Source: Yersinia similis (GTDB taxonomy: Bacteria; Pseudomonadota; Gammaproteobacteria; Enterobacterales; Enterobacteriaceae). From it: a stretch of 64,000 nucleotides of DNA. Each line of letters starts with the position of its first letter. Within the stretch, counting starts at the first letter, position 1. This document shows positions 10,557 to 17,961 of the stretch, in pieces. The DNA lies in NCBI RefSeq assembly GCF_001053095.1, contig NZ_CGBP01000013.1, positions 57,186 through 121,185 of the forward strand, in the 5' to 3' direction. Made by a program: the position numbers and the translations under genes. The notes below the pieces were generated by a model. It worked only from the letters and a program-made list of their open reading frames with translations. It did not search any database and was not told the DNA's origin.

Positions 10557-10605
10557 GGAGATGACACGCCTCCACAACCGCCCTAACAGGGCTAATGATT
10601 TCTAC
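10557..10605 (+). promoter_or_regulatory. Fluoride riboswitch (crcB motif), divergent
   Basis: The segment starts GGAGATG, closes with CTCC, continues CACAAC, then a hairpin GCCCT-AAC-AGGGC, and ends TAATGATTTCTAC. This matches the order of conserved blocks in crcB-motif RNAs (GGxGATG, xCTCC, AAC, hairpin, GCTGATGA, CTAC). It lies 100 bases upstream of crcB, the fluoride exporter these RNAs control. Two things deviate: GCTAATGA replaces the usual GCTGATGA, and the pairing between ATGACAC and ATTTCTAC is weak. No terminator follows, so control, if it works, may act on translation. Function is inferred. Confidence 0.72.
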
Positions 10606-10705
10606 ATGACTTTCTCATTAAGGTACATAGAGTTACCACTGAGCCTTTCTGAAAAGATCTACGGGTAAACAACGCTCCCCAATGGTCAGTATCTGTTAGA
10701 GAAAA

Positions 10706-11095
10706 ATGCCTATGTTTAATACATTACTTGCAGTGTTTATTGGTGGCGGTGTGGGCAGCACGGCCCGTTGGTTGCTCAGTTTGAAGTTAAACAGTGCATC
10801 GGCTCACTTACCGGTAGGTACGCTTATCGTCAACCTTATCGGTGCCTTTATTATTGGCCTGACGCTAGCGATTTTTAGCCGAATGACTCATATTGACCCC
10901 GTTTGGAAGCTACTGATTACCACCGGTTTTTGTGGGGGCCTCACAACGTTTTCCACCTTCTCAGTCGAAGTGGTCTATCTGATCCAAGAGGGAAAGTTAG
11001 CGTGGGCCGCCGGAACAATTTTGCTTAATGTGGCCGGTTCTCTGGCAATGACAATACTGGCTTTTATATTGGTCAATAACTTTGCCAGCCAATAA
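10706..11095 (+). CDS. crcB: Fluoride ion exporter CrcB/Fluc
   Basis: A 129-residue protein with four membrane helices that works as a dual-topology dimer exporting fluoride. Signature [13 protein letters not shown], the NLIGAFIIG Asn segment, and [17 protein letters not shown] with the phenylalanine box and the central sodium-binding TFSTF turn are all present. It is placed between tatE and cspE as in E. coli. A likely fluoride riboswitch lies in its 5' leader. Confidence 0.96.
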   Translation: MPMFNTLLAVFIGGGVGSTARWLLSLKLNSASAHLPVGTLIVNLIGAFIIGLTLAIFSRMTHIDPVWKLLITTGFCGGLTTFSTFSVEVVYLIQEGKLAWAAGTILLNVAGSLAMTILAFILVNNFASQ

Positions 11096-11274
11096 TAGCT
11101 AGTGGCCCGTTATTAAAAATCTCAGGGAGTGAATAGCGTGGCTATGGTGTTTATTCAGTAGAAAATAGGGCTGCCAATAATATCGCCTTAATGTTTTCTT
11201 AATCTATGGTACGGATAATCGTCTGCTAGAGAACAGCTAACCGAGCGGTGGTTACTGAAATACTGGGTGGATGT

Positions 11275-11367
11275 ATGTTTGGATTACCTAAAACATCAGT
11301 TGAGTGGCTGACAACTATTTTTTGTCTGTCTATTACCGTAGTTTTCATTAAAATCTATCTCTTCTAA
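11275..11367 (+). CDS. Possible 30-residue single-helix membrane peptide
   Basis: A short frame, ATG to TAA, encoding MFGLPKTSVEWLTTIFCLSI followed by TVVFIKIYLF. The last 20 residues form one hydrophobic helix with a positively charged edge, typical of enterobacterial small membrane proteins. A GGGTGG stretch lies five bases upstream of the ATG. The SVEWLTT-helix layout loosely recalls PmrR-type LpxT regulators, but I cannot assign a family. It lies alone between crcB and the cspE terminator. Confidence 0.45.
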   Translation: MFGLPKTSVEWLTTIFCLSITVVFIKIYLF

Positions 11368-11472
11368 GCGCCCCCCTAATCCCTCCTTCTAATGCGCTAT
11401 GGGTATATCCCTGCCTAATCATCGATTAGGTAACATACTAAACATATTGTCTTGTATGCTAACGCTACCCAT

Positions 11473-11502
11473 AAAAAACCCGCCCAGTTGAGGCGGGTTT
11501 TT
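11473..11502 (-). terminator. Terminator of cspE
   Basis: Perfect stem AAACCCGCC / GGCGGGTTT with loop CAGTTGA and a run of T on the minus strand, 15 bases after the cspE stop. The plus-strand side also has TTTTT, so it may act both ways. Confidence 0.88.
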
Positions 11503-11517
11503 AAAGATATGGGCTAC

Positions 11518-11727
11518 TTAGATAGCGATAACATTAGCAGCAGATGGCCCTTTGGCACCGTTCGTGATTTCAAATTCTACACGCTGGCCTTCAGCAAGCG
11601 TTTTGAAACCATTGCTAGCGATGGCAGAAAAATGAACAAAAACGTCCTTGCTACCATCTTCTGGGGTAATGAAGCCGAAACCTTTGGATTCATTGAACCA
11701 CTTAACGCTACCTTTAATCTTAGACAT
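11518..11727 (-). CDS. cspE: Cold-shock protein CspE
   Basis: A 69-residue five-stranded OB-fold RNA chaperone. RNP1 (KGFGFITP) and RNP2 (VFVHFSAI) are intact. The start is set at [12 protein letters not shown], preceded by AAAGGTAAG; the frame extends upstream but that would add 15 non-family residues. It is convergent with crcB as in E. coli. The roughly 260-base gap upstream would contain a long 5' leader, common for csp genes, though no cold-shock box was clearly seen. Confidence 0.95.
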   Translation of the reverse strand: MSKIKGSVKWFNESKGFGFITPEDGSKDVFVHFSAIASNGFKTLAEGQRVEFEITNGAKGPSAANVIAI

Positions 11728-11994
11728 CAAACTTACCTTTAACGTGAATGTTGGACACAAGAATTGTGTCAACTACAGTACAGCAATAGAACCGTTTTTT
11801 GTCCACAATGGAGATCACAAAAAAGAGAGAAAAAGTAAAAAATCTCTTTTTCATGGCGAATATCCAGCACAGAAAACTACATTTTCTTACTGTCACCGCT
11901 CACCCTCACGGGGTCTAAAGGCACTCTGGTAAACCGCCAGACTGTATCTGAAAGCCATTCACCTGTATTATACTTATCCATTGGATACACTAAT

Positions 11995-12486
11995 ATGAGA
12001 CGCATGATGAACGGTAGAATAACAACTTTTTTTGAAGATAAAGGCTTTGGTTTTATCACCGATGAAAACGGCGATAACCGTTATTTTCACGTTATTAAAG
12101 TTGCTAATCCCGAGATGATCAAAAAGGGTGCTGAAGTGACCTTTGAACCAACAACCAACACCAAAGGGTTGTCAGCATTCGCAGTAAAAGTGGCGATTGA
12201 GAGCAAATATATATTTATCGCTAATGAAAGGATAAAGCTGACTAGTATCAAATCATTCAATACCTTTACAAAAGAAGTCCCTGCTCAAGCCGAGGTTGAC
12301 AAAGCCAATACAATATTATCAGTAAACTTACTGATGAATAAAATTCGGCCACAGGAAGAGGATATTTCAGAGAAAACAGTACCACTGAAAATGCTGTCGA
12401 TAACAACATTCCAAAATATAACATACACATTCTCTGAACACGAAGTCGATATTGATAGTACGGTTGCTAAATTAAAAAGTATTTAA
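11995..12486 (+). CDS. Cold-shock-domain protein with C-terminal extension
   Basis: A 163-residue protein. Residues about 4-66 form a divergent cold-shock domain (GRITTFFEDKGFGFITDENG, then YFHVIKVA), keeping the RNP1-like KGFGFI but with altered RNP2. The remaining 95 residues carry no domain I recognise. It may start at ATG 12004 or 12007 rather than 11995. It is divergent from cspE. Similar CSD-plus-tail proteins occur in enterobacteria without a known role; RNA binding is likely, but its target is not known. Confidence 0.7.
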   Translation: MRRMMNGRITTFFEDKGFGFITDENGDNRYFHVIKVANPEMIKKGAEVTFEPTTNTKGLSAFAVKVAIESKYIFIANERIKLTSIKSFNTFTKEVPAQAEVDKANTILSVNLLMNKIRPQEEDISEKTVPLKMLSITTFQNITYTFSEHEVDIDSTVAKLKSI

Positions 12487-12675
12487 TATTTGATTTTGGT
12501 ACTTGCTGAGGCTAACTAGCCCTGAAATATTTGGGGCTACTAGTGTAGGTGGTTGATGGCGGTGGTAATAGAGGGTAACGCAAGCGTCCTTGCCTGCAAA
12601 TGCAAAAGCGTCCCTTATAACATCCTCTGGTGTCGGCAGTAAAAATAACGACAACCCCAGATATCCTTATGCTAA

Positions 12676-13293
12676 TTATTTAAACATAAACATTTTTATT
12701 AACTCGACATCAGTCCGTGCACCAAGTTTCTTCATGGCGGAACGCTTTTGTCCACTGACTGTTTTTTCACTTTTCTTCAAGATTCTGGCAATATCACCGC
12801 CAGAAAAGCCTTCATTGAATAACTTCAGTACAATATTTTCATTTGGTGTCAGATATTGACGCTCAGATGATACTAGATGAAGTACTTTAGCCGTTTTACG
12901 TTCGATTAAATTATCTTTAAATCCACGGAACTTACGCTTAAATACAGCAGCGATTTTATTACTCACCGTTTCCAATGAGTCTTCTCTGAAGATCATGGTC
13001 ACATCGCTAAATCTTGGAATACCTTGTAAAAAACTATTCAATCTGGCATCACAAATCAAAAAGACATCCGCTTCTGCGGGGGTCTTATCCAGACGTTTGA
13101 GTGCCTCGAAAAAACTGAATTCATCGACGCCAATAAAAATCACATCTGCTGAATAAAAAGCTTTTCGATAGAATTTAATCTCTTTTTTAAATCCTAAGGA
13201 TGTGAAGATTTTTTTTACGATAGATACCATACCTAATGTTTGATATTTATCGTTATCGACTATCATGCAGCTTATCATTTTGGCTATGCCCAT
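12676..13293 (-). CDS. LuxR-type transcriptional regulator
   Basis: A 205-residue protein. The N-terminal 130 residues look like a degenerate receiver-like domain (MISCMIVDNDKYQTLG near the start) but no clear phosphoacceptor set is visible. The C-terminus (about 145-205) is a LuxR/FixJ helix-turn-helix: LTPNENIVLKLFNEGFSGG, IARILKKSEKTVSGQKRSAM. The overall shape resembles RcsA or fimbrial/capsule regulators. The upstream-most ATG lacks a ribosome-binding site because a palindrome sits there; ATG at 13278 is an alternative start. Confidence 0.72.
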   Translation of the reverse strand: MGIAKMISCMIVDNDKYQTLGMVSIVKKIFTSLGFKKEIKFYRKAFYSADVIFIGVDEFSFFEALKRLDKTPAEADVFLICDARLNSFLQGIPRFSDVTMIFREDSLETVSNKIAAVFKRKFRGFKDNLIERKTAKVLHLVSSERQYLTPNENIVLKLFNEGFSGGDIARILKKSEKTVSGQKRSAMKKLGARTDVELIKMFMFK

Positions 13294-13294
13294 T

Positions 13295-13308
13295 AGTGCT
13301 TAAGCACT
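13295..13308. promoter_or_regulatory. Perfect 14-bp palindrome at the regulator's start
   Basis: AGTGCTTAAGCACT is a perfect palindrome placed two bases upstream of the first ATG of the LuxR-type gene. It could be an operator for autoregulation or a small mRNA hairpin over the start; there is no direct evidence for either. Confidence 0.35.
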
Positions 13309-13715
13309 CTGTGAATCCCTGATGCTTATCTGTTTACTATATGATAAAATACTATTGAATATCATATAGATAACCAGACACACTCCTATGCATACAGTAA
13401 ACCATGGCGGGCGTGTGCAAGGATATAGGATGTCAACACCGGAATATGTAGGAAACGTCTGTTTCTCTTTGAGCTATTTCTTGCCTATTTCTTAAGGCTA
13501 TGTTTGGTAGGCGTGACAGCATTAAGATTGTATGCAAAGATATACAACGCTATAAGTAGTCTGAATAGGAAGGGTTTTCTTTTACTCGCCGAGCACCAAA
13601 TATATAGCAGCAGGTGTTCTGTCAGTGCGCGATCTTATGTCATGCATGAGGTTTAACGTAGCAGCCCTATCACATTGCAGATCTCATTTAACCTTATTGT
13701 AAGTCAAATTATTTT
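13309..13715. other. Intergenic region without a gene
   Basis: About 400 bases between divergent genes. I see AT-rich promoter-like sequence, including TATGATAAAAT near 13340 and TTATTGTAAGTCAAATTATTTT just before the acyltransferase-like gene, but no reading frame with a ribosome-binding site and no repeat. Confidence 0.4.
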
Positions 13716-14681
13716 ATGAGAAACGTCGGTTTACATGCCCTAAAAACGTTGAGCTGCTTTTCCGCTGTTACGTTCTACTCCGCCAGTAAGACCTGTACTG
13801 AACAGTGCTTTTTAAGTGGGGAAGTCATGGGAGTTTTGTACTTTTTATCGATCATTGCTACCCCATTGTTTTTTATGATCATTGGGTATATCGACTCAAA
13901 TGATAAAATCGATCAAAAAGACATATTCAGAAAATTAAAATCGATTATAACCATAATTATTTTCTGGAACGTTCTCTTCTACTTTATCAATGAAGATGGT
14001 TTCAAGCGGGGTTATTTCCTGCAAAGCTGGCTTCTGTTTAGTATCGCCATCATTTACCTCATAAATCCGATTATCTCTAAGATATTAAAAAGTAACAGGA
14101 CAGCAATCATAACGCTCTCTTGTCTGGTCATTTTCTCTGTGAGCATTGATCTGATCAGTGCCTTCAGTGAGCGCCCATACCTTATTGATTTCCCACAATA
14201 CTTTAGGCTCTGGACTTGGATTTTTTACTACATGACCGGTCGATTCCTCTGCTCGCGAATTTGTCAGAAGGTGACAAAACTGCCAAAGGTTCGTCTTGCT
14301 GCCAAGCTACTGCTGCTCCCTACATCCATCTCGATGTATTATTACGAAAGTTTCATGTCAATTTACGTGTATAAAACCGTGAATGCGAGTTACTTCCTTG
14401 ATAACTTCCACGTTTTAGTCCTCAGCTTATGTCTGTTTGTTATATTTGATAATTTTGACACTCAATACGAATGGATAAAGAAAATATTAGCGTATATCAG
14501 CCCATCAATGATTGGTGTTTATATATTACATGATGGGATTTTCTACTTTATTGCCAGTGCATATAACTTATCAGATGTAACGTTGAGATTTACGCTGCTG
14601 TTATCCGTATTTGCCGCCTCAGTCTTATTGTCACGGGTTCTATTACTGAATAAATACACATCGCGCTTTATCTCATTCTGA
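13716..14681 (+). CDS. Acyltransferase-3-like integral membrane protein
   Basis: A 321-residue protein with about ten predicted hydrophobic helices, resembling the acyltransferase 3 family (OatA/WecH type) that O-acetylates surface polysaccharides. The ending, with SPSMIGVYILHDGIFYFI, is characteristic. The normally conserved N-terminal histidine of the family (usually in a VxxHV segment) appears replaced: ALKTLSCFSAVTFYSASK. It is therefore uncertain whether it is catalytic. AT-rich relative to neighbours and next to a regulator, suggesting an acquired surface-modification unit. Confidence 0.65.
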   Translation: MRNVGLHALKTLSCFSAVTFYSASKTCTEQCFLSGEVMGVLYFLSIIATPLFFMIIGYIDSNDKIDQKDIFRKLKSIITIIIFWNVLFYFINEDGFKRGYFLQSWLLFSIAIIYLINPIISKILKSNRTAIITLSCLVIFSVSIDLISAFSERPYLIDFPQYFRLWTWIFYYMTGRFLCSRICQKVTKLPKVRLAAKLLLLPTSISMYYYESFMSIYVYKTVNASYFLDNFHVLVLSLCLFVIFDNFDTQYEWIKKILAYISPSMIGVYILHDGIFYFIASAYNLSDVTLRFTLLLSVFAASVLLSRVLLLNKYTSRFISF

Positions 14682-14700
14682 CCGATATTACCTGATTGAA

Positions 14701-14720
14701 CCTCCGGCCAGTGCCGGAGG
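14701..14720. terminator. GC-rich hairpin after the acyltransferase-like gene
   Basis: Perfect stem CCTCCGGC / GCCGGAGG with loop CAGT, 20 bases after the stop. No U tract follows, so it is a hairpin of terminator-like position but not a classical intrinsic terminator. Confidence 0.5.
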
Positions 14721-15013
14721 CAGCCTGGCTGAAAAATCTCATATTACCTATTTCCCCCTCACAACAACGGCATTTTTATGCACGATTGTTCACACAATCA
14801 CCTCCAGTTCACGTAAAAAGCTAAAAAGTGATCAGCGTCGTTTTTTTAACACACATATCAAGATTCTGTTTGTCTATTTAATCAACAGTTACTAATTTAT
14901 AATTAGGCCAATATTTTACATTTCATTAACAGCCTCCCCAAATCTATCTGTTCTATCACCATCGGCAGTCTGCTCAACGGATAGGGCACAATTCTAAAAA
15001 AGGGGTAAATCAA
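14721..15013. other. Intergenic leader of the NRAMP-related gene
   Basis: Nearly 300 bases with AT-rich stretches (around 14870-14920) likely to hold the promoter of the transporter gene. No reading frame, riboswitch or repeat was recognised. Confidence 0.35.
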
Positions 15014-16255
15014 ATGGCTACACAGAAAACGGATAGCAAATCTTTTATTCAGAAACGGCGTTCATCACTGATGGCGGCGGTATTTCTGATGGCAACATCT
15101 GCGATTGGCCCTGGTTTTATTACTCAAACTGCCACCTTTACTTCGACAATGGGAGCCGCTTTTGCTTTTGGGATCCTAGCCTCCATTATTATCGACTACG
15201 TTGTACAACAAAATATTTGGCGAGTGGTGACGCTAACGCGTATGCGAGCTTCCGATGTAGCAAATGCCACGCTACCAGGCAGTGGCTACCTATTGGCGGT
15301 TCTGGTGATTTTTGGCGGCCTGATATTTAATATTGGGAATATCGCAGGAACTGGACTCGGATTGAATGCGATGCTCGGACTCTCGCCTAAATGGGGCGGG
15401 GCCTTAAGTACACTACTTGCTATTGGTATATTCTCGTCACGCCGTACCAGTAGCATTATTGATCGCCTGATTATTGTTCTGGGTCTGGTGATGATTGGCC
15501 TGACACTCTATGTAGCGATAGCCTCTCAACCACCGGTTGGCGAAGTCTTGCGCCAGAGTATTCTGCCCGATCAAATTAACTTTGCCATCATTACCACCAT
15601 TGTGGGGGGGACGGTGGGCGGGTATATCAGCTATGCCGGGGCGCACCGTCTGTTAGATAAAGGCATAACCGGGGTAGAGCATATTCGCGAGGTATCCTCG
15701 GCTGCGACCAACGGCATTCTGGTTGTCGGCCTTATGCGTTACGTACTTTTCCTTGCCGTGCTGGGTGTCGTAGCAAGCGGTGTGACGCTAGATACCACAA
15801 GCCAGGTCGCTAACCCGGCCTCTCAAGCTTTCCAATACGCCGTGGGGGATTTTGGCGTTCGTATATTTGGTCTGATTTTCTGGGCTGCGGCGGTAACCAG
15901 TGTGATTGGTGCGGCGTACACCTCCGTGACCTTTATGACCGTATTCAAAAAAGGCATGACCGAGAACCAACGTAATATCGCAACCGTAATTTTTATCGCT
16001 GTCTCTCTGGCGATTTATCTGATGTTGGGTACTGCGCCAGCGGCATTACTGGTATTTGCTGGTGGATTTAACGGCCTGATTTTGCCTATTGGCCTGACTA
16101 TTTTTGTTTATGTCGGTTGGAAACGTGCAGATCTGATGGAAGGTTATCACTATCCACGCTGGCTGTTATGGCTCGGGGTGATCACCTGCGCATTGACATG
16201 GTATATGGGTTCAGTTTCCGTTGGTGCCATTTTTAATTTCTTGAATGTTGTTTAA
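15014..16255 (+). CDS. NRAMP-related transporter, YcsG type
   Basis: A 413-residue inner-membrane protein with about eleven helices. It belongs to the NRAMP-like superfamily: TM1 contains AIGPGFITQTATFTST, where true metal transporters have DPGN, and the MPH motif of TM6 is absent. It is thus more like B. subtilis YcsG, encoded beside YcsI and the oxoprolinase genes, than like MntH. The next gene here is a ycsI homologue, 17 bases downstream, so the pair is an operon. Substrate is unknown. Confidence 0.75.
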   Translation: MATQKTDSKSFIQKRRSSLMAAVFLMATSAIGPGFITQTATFTSTMGAAFAFGILASIIIDYVVQQNIWRVVTLTRMRASDVANATLPGSGYLLAVLVIFGGLIFNIGNIAGTGLGLNAMLGLSPKWGGALSTLLAIGIFSSRRTSSIIDRLIIVLGLVMIGLTLYVAIASQPPVGEVLRQSILPDQINFAIITTIVGGTVGGYISYAGAHRLLDKGITGVEHIREVSSAATNGILVVGLMRYVLFLAVLGVVASGVTLDTTSQVANPASQAFQYAVGDFGVRIFGLIFWAAAVTSVIGAAYTSVTFMTVFKKGMTENQRNIATVIFIAVSLAIYLMLGTAPAALLVFAGGFNGLILPIGLTIFVYVGWKRADLMEGYHYPRWLLWLGVITCALTWYMGSVSVGAIFNFLNVV

Positions 16256-16272
16256 AACATAAAGGTGTCACC

Positions 16273-16937
16273 ATGAATACCTTAATGAAAGCCAGCCATC
16301 AGGCAATCACTGCAGTTCGTGAAGCCCGAAAGGCCATTCGTAGTGGTTATGACAAACCCACCGCAGGGATGGCCCCAGGAATGACACAGGCGAACATGAT
16401 CAGCCTGCCACGCGATTGGGCATTTGATTTCCTGCTTTACGCTAGCGCAACCCACAAAGCTGCCCTATATTGGATGTGATTGAAGCGGGCGACTACCACA
16501 CAGTACTCGCTGAATACGCGGACTTACGCACTGATATTTCGCGCTACCGCGTGTGGGAACACGGCAAGTTGGTGGATGAAATCACTGATGTCACCGCCTA
16601 CTGGCAACAACATCCCGATTTGGTAACCTTCTTGATCGGCTGCAGTTTTACCTTTGAAACACCAATGCGTGAGGCGGGTATTGATATACGCCACATCACT
16701 GATGGCTGTAATGTTCCCATGTATAAAACGAATCACCTGTGCCGCCCTGCTGGGCGACTACAAGGGGAATTGGTCGTATCAATGCGTCCGATTCCGGCAG
16801 AGAAAATCGCTCTCACGGTGATGATAACCGGGCAATTCCCTGCAGTTCATGGTGCGCCCGTTCATATTGGTGAACCGGAACGTTTGGGGATCCTCGACAT
16901 CATGCAGCCTGATTTTGGCGATGCAGTGCGTAAATAG
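16273..16937 (+). pseudogene. YcsI/DUF1445 family putative hydro-lyase, frameshifted and truncated
   Basis: Frame 1 (16273-16479) gives the family start MNTLMKASHQAITAVREARK and reaches DWAFDFLLYA, then leaves the family. A different frame, open from 16447, reads [16 protein letters not shown] and continues through [17 protein letters not shown] and [12 protein letters not shown] to [12 protein letters not shown]. One C missing in TACGCTAGCGC (about 16444; GCTCAGCGC expected) explains the shift. The product also stops at DFGDAVRK, about 45 residues short of normal. Family members are linked to oxoproline/D-glutamate metabolism. The gene is very likely inactive. Confidence 0.85.
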
Positions 16938-16998
16938 ATAAGCCACCAGGTGAAATGAAATGACCACGATAGAGGTTCATATCACGCAGGTGGCTTAT
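16938..16998. repeat. Inverted repeat replacing the YcsI C-terminus
   Basis: ATAAGCCACC (16938-16947) and GGTGGCTTAT (16989-16998) form a ten-base perfect stem around 41 bases. It begins directly after the premature stop of the YcsI-like gene. ATAAGCCACCAG also occurs near 53148 ahead of rluF's end, so it may belong to a dispersed repeat family, or serve as a terminator. Confidence 0.5.
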
Positions 16999-17031
16999 TT
17001 AATATCAGTGCAGACTTCATATCAATACATA

Positions 17032-17226
17032 CTACAGCGGCCTATAAATATCCCTGTAGTACGCTAATCTTTTACGAAAGAAATGACGTTCATCCACAGA
17101 AAGCTTTGCTTCAATTTTATTAACATCAAGATTCTTTTTTTGGCTTTCCATAAAAGCAACTGTGGATGCCACAAAGTCTAAACTGGTATGACAATACGCA
17201 GAAACCAGCTTCTCTAGTGTTGACAT
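17032..17226 (-). CDS. Small hypothetical protein, 64 residues
   Basis: Starting at MSTLEKLVSAYCHTSLDFV after a strong GGGTGGGGGTG site, the product is 64 residues, mostly helical and charged at the C-terminus (FFRKRLAYYRDIYRPL). The frame can be extended 13 codons upstream but without a better start. I do not recognise the family. Small helical proteins of this type are often modulators in enterobacteria, but no function can be assigned. Confidence 0.6.
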   Translation of the reverse strand: MSTLEKLVSAYCHTSLDFVASTVAFMESQKKNLDVNKIEAKLSVDERHFFRKRLAYYRDIYRPL

Positions 17227-17574
17227 ATCACACCCCCACCCACTTTCACAAAAAAACAATAACACAAATATTTATCCAGATAATGTGACTAAAATCTCAC
17301 CATTAAAGTTAAATGATTGTTATTTGGCCCATTGTCAACCTAATTAATTGAAAAGAAGGTGAGTCCGATAAGATAAATATAATCAATAAGTTAGTAGGTA
17401 ATATTCCGCTATAACATCAGCGAAAGGAGGGGAGTGAGTTTCAGTCATCACGGTGGCGAGTCCGATTAACCGCCACCAATTAACTCGCCCTTTTATCCAT
17501 ATACCGTGTTTTTTTGAATGATTTCAGCTATCTTCTTCGGCTAGCCTAAAACTAACAATAGACTCGAGGCAGTA
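17227..17574. other. Intergenic region with two competing hairpins
   Basis: Contains GGTGGCG (17452-17458) / CGCCACC (17471-17477), and an overlapping alternative stem GGCGAG (17455-17460) / CTCGCC (17484-17489) followed by CTTTT. A GTG at 17434 preceded by AAAGGAGG opens an 11-codon frame, MSFSHHGGESD, ending inside the first stem. This layout could be an attenuator-like leader for the downstream genes; that is inference only. Confidence 0.35.
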
Positions 17575-17649
17575 ATGAGAAAAATAACGATGATCATGAT
17601 AGCAGTAGCGCTAGCCGTGTTCGCCTATACCTACTTTACCGGGGCATAG
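17575..17649 (+). CDS. Possible 24-residue membrane peptide
   Basis: ATG at 17575 after GAGGCAGTA opens a short frame for MRKITMIMIAVALAVFAYTY plus FTGA, a single hydrophobic helix with a positively charged N-terminus. Nine bases separate its stop from the monooxygenase gene, so it would be its operon partner. Family unknown. Confidence 0.5.
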   Translation: MRKITMIMIAVALAVFAYTYFTGA

Positions 17650-17658
17650 AGTGACAAT

Positions 17659-17946
17659 ATGCTAAAAGTCATTGCTCAGGATTTTATAAAACTGGCACAC
17701 ATTAACGATGTGTTACCGCTGTATAAAGAATTAGTGGCTAAAACGAAACTGGAAGCGCTTTGTCTCTCTTATGATTTATTTATAGATCATAACGATCCAG
17801 GCCACTTTATTTTTATTGAAGAGTGGCCCGATCAGGCAGCTTTAGATACCCATTGTGCAACTGAACATTTTAGGCGGTTAGTGCCGCAAATTAATCATTA
17901 TCAGCGTCAGGAGTGTGCGGTTACCCTAATGAAGCCACTGGAATAA
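17659..17946 (+). CDS. Antibiotic-biosynthesis-monooxygenase (ABM) fold protein
   Basis: A 95-residue dimeric alpha-beta barrel protein of the ABM/YgiN type. The pattern FIKLAHINDVLPLYKELVA, then FIFIEEWPDQAALDTHCATE and a short C-terminal strand, is that of quinol monooxygenase-like proteins; the EEWxDxxAxxxH segment is the family hallmark. YgiN of E. coli acts on quinols, but specificity here cannot be read. It is preceded by a tiny membrane peptide gene and convergent with the ABC exporter. Confidence 0.83.
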   Translation: MLKVIAQDFIKLAHINDVLPLYKELVAKTKLEALCLSYDLFIDHNDPGHFIFIEEWPDQAALDTHCATEHFRRLVPQINHYQRQECAVTLMKPLE

Positions 17947-17961
17947 CCGCCGACAATATCC

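Noticed and set aside
12472..12654. 60-codon minus-strand frame after the cold-shock-domain gene
   Set aside because: Overlaps the end of that gene, no start signal, no recognisable family.
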